Translations under genes and position numbers: made by a program
Part shown: positions 3,981 through 5,379 of the stretch, piece by piece
Layout of the letters: every line of letters begins with the position of its first letter
Numbering within the stretch: position 1 is the stretch's first letter
Source: an uncultured Alphaproteobacteria bacterium
GTDB taxonomy: Bacteria; Pseudomonadota; Alphaproteobacteria; Puniceispirillales; Puniceispirillaceae
Direction of reading: 5' to 3'
Length of the DNA stretch: 5,379 bases
NCBI GenBank assembly: GCA_913031555.1
Contig: CAJWDO010000133.1
Coordinates: 1-5,379 of the forward strand
Notes under the pieces: generated by a model
The model's input: only the letters and a program-made list of their open reading frames with translations
Database searches by the model: none
What the model was told of the DNA's origin: nothing

Positions 3981-5379
3981 TCAGGTCAAGTCGAAACGGG
4001 TGTAGAGTTCGGCCGGTGCCTCATGCGCCGCCATTTCGGCGCGGATCAGCTCGCACATCCGGGCCTCCAGCCCGGCATCGCGAAACGGCGCGGTCTGGCC
4101 GGGGTCGGAGGCCAGATGGTGCATCACGGTCTGCGTGTCGGCAAACCCGCCCTGACGCGGGGATCGCTTGGCGTCGGGCCGGGCCGGAAGGCGCAGCACC
4201 GGGGCGCCGCTGGTGAAATCGAATCCGCGATGAAGCGTTGCCGGCGCCAGCTCCTCGGTGGTGAAGAGACTGCGATTATGTGCCGGCATCAGCGTGTATT
4301 CAAAAAGGTCATGGCTTTCCATGGTCTCGGGATAGCGGAAATAGGTATGCTGCCCGTCAGTGGCGTTGATCGCGCCGCCAAAAATCCCGTAAAGCGCGAC
4401 ATCACGGATTTTATGTTCCCGCCCGTCAAGAAGCGGAAGCAGCGAGCGCCCCCTGACATACGGTCCCGGCGTCTGGCCATGAAGGTCAAGCAGGGTCGGC
4501 ATCAGGTCAATGGTCTGTGTCAGCGCGTCGATGCGCCGCCCGCCGGGCAGGTCCGGATGGTGAATCATCAGCGGGATCCGCGCCACCTCGTTATAGAAAG
4601 GCATCCTGTTCTTCGCCCACCAGTCATGTTCGGACAGCAGGAACCCGTGATCGGTGGTCAGGATGATCGCGGTATCATCCCAGCCGCCTGTTTCATCGAG
4701 ATGGTCAAGCAGGCGGCCAAGCTGGTCATCGCACAGCCTCACCAGCGCCGCATAGTTGGCGCGCAGCTCGGCAATCTCGGCCGGGGTTTCGTCAACCTGC
4801 CTGTAGCGTGGCCAGTCAAGAACCGGCCCCTGGTAATCCCCCTCAGAACCCCCGGCAAAACCCCCGGCAAAACCATCGGCATCATCCCGGTATGTGGCCG
4901 GCGCATGGAACGGTTCATGCGGGTCGAAAGTCTCCATCTGCAGCAGCCAGCCATCCGAGGCATCATTCTCCTCAAGAAAAGCGAGGGCGGAATCAACGCA
5001 TCGCACGACTGGGAAATCGCCAACATCCCTGACGCGCGTCCGGTTGATCATGCCCTGTAGCCGGTGGCCATCGCGATGATCCTCGAATTGCAGCGGATGA
5101 TATTGCGCGCAGAACCTGTCGAGCGGCGGTGCCACCATCGCCACCCATGGGTCCGATTCCTGACCGCGGATGAACTCCCAGCTGGCATAGCGTGTGTGAT
5201 AGGTGGCGCCGCCATCCTCGAAATAATGATAGTGGTCGGACACCAGATGGCAGTAGGTGCCGGCCTGTTTCAACTGCGCGGCGAAACTGTCATCAAACGG
5301 TTCCAGCGGCCCCCAGCTTCGATGCAGGAAATTCAACCTGCCGGTCTGCATGTCACGCCGCGCCGGCATGCAGGGAAGC
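3981..5379 (-). CDS. Type I (formylglycine) sulfatase, 5' end outside window
   Basis: The sulfatase continues past the right edge. The ATG at 5369 is internal: the codon just before it (5370-5372) is the Cys of the formylglycine motif CMPARRDMQTGR, which fits the C-x-P-x-R...TG signature exactly. This Cys is converted after translation to formylglycine, the nucleophile that cleaves sulfate esters. The first roughly 50 residues, with the N-terminal Asp metal ligands and any signal peptide, are missing, so location in the cell is unknown. Counting from the 5369 Met, other landmarks are DHYHYFEDGGATYH (45-58), FDPHEPFH (148-155), the metal-binding TTDHG (238-242) and the conserved lysine of WWAKN (250-254), then the smaller C-terminal subdomain. 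A 4-residue duplication FAGG-FAGG sits at 167-174. Substrate is unknown: a sulfated sugar is most likely, but related phosphonate or phosphodiester hydrolases share this fold. The stop is TGA at 3981; matB follows in the same direction. Confidence 0.93.
   Translation of the reverse strand, partial: LPCMPARRDMQTGRLNFLHRSWGPLEPFDDSFAAQLKQAGTYCHLVSDHYHYFEDGGATYHTRYASWEFIRGQESDPWVAMVAPPLDRFCAQYHPLQFEDHRDGHRLQGMINRTRVRDVGDFPVVRCVDSALAFLEENDASDGWLLQMETFDPHEPFHAPATYRDDADGFAGGFAGGSEGDYQGPVLDWPRYRQVDETPAEIAELRANYAALVRLCDDQLGRLLDHLDETGGWDDTAIILTTDHGFLLSEHDWWAKNRMPFYNEVARIPLMIHHPDLPGGRRIDALTQTIDLMPTLLDLHGQTPGPYVRGRSLLPLLDGREHKIRDVALYGIFGGAINATDGQHTYFRYPETMESHDLFEYTLMPAHNRSLFTTEELAPATLHRGFDFTSGAPVLRLPARPDAKRSPRQGGFADTQTVMHHLASDPGQTAPFRDAGLEARMCELIRAEMAAHEAPAELYTRFDLT
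4849..4872. repeat. 12-bp in-frame tandem duplication in the sulfatase gene
   Basis: CCCCCGGCAAAA occurs twice back to back (4849-4860, 4861-4872) with no mismatch, even at third codon positions. On the - strand it encodes FAGG twice, in a Gly/Asp-rich stretch likely to be a surface loop. Perfect identity points to a recent slippage event that kept the frame. Confidence 0.75.

Noticed and set aside
3081..5060. A 659-codon open frame on the + strand, antisense to both matB and the sulfatase.
   Set aside because: Both - strand genes have clear family motifs along their length. The antisense translation is rich in Arg, Gly and His with no recognisable domain, and long antisense frames are common in GC-rich coding DNA.

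Overview
The window is 5.4 kb of GC-rich DNA (about 60% GC by eye) from a proteobacterium, most likely an alphaproteobacterium. The main support is a malonyl-CoA synthetase that reads very close to the Rhizobium MatB proteins along its whole length. A marine or algal-associated lifestyle would fit the sulfatase but cannot be shown here. Genus cannot be named from the sequence.

Layout. Positions 1-55 are the 3' part of a tRNA-Arg (anticodon CCT, CCA encoded). Positions 56-281 are a non-coding control region. It holds an 11-bp tandem repeat just after the tRNA, a 13-bp palindrome, a possible promoter, and a perfect TGGTATACCA palindrome of the type bound by GntR/FadR-family sugar-acid regulators. 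On the + strand follow an enolase-superfamily acid-sugar dehydratase resembling L-rhamnonate dehydratase (282-1454) and a 10-TM EamA/DMT transporter (1488-2405). They are joined by a 10-codon mini-ORF with its own good ribosome binding site, whose stop codon overlaps the transporter's GTG start. On the - strand, facing them tail to tail with only 21 bp between stop codons, lie a type I formylglycine sulfatase (5' end beyond the right edge) and, 48 bp downstream of it, matB (2427-3932).

How it may work together (inference): the sulfatase would remove sulfate from a sulfated sugar or other ester, the transporter would move a small metabolite, the dehydratase would turn an aldonate or uronate-type acid into its 2-keto-3-deoxy acid, and MatB would activate malonate or methylmalonate to its CoA ester. 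The operator upstream of the dehydratase fits a hexuronate/aldonate regulon. The link between the MatB/sulfatase operon and the sugar-acid operon is only proximity. The position directly downstream of a tRNA gene suggests a transferred metabolic islet, although no integrase is visible.

The most interesting points are the operator, the mini-ORF coupling device, the Glu in place of the usual Asp as first metal ligand of the dehydratase, and the unusual sulfatase-MatB pairing. No clearly new type of system (defence, CRISPR, RNA element) is visible.
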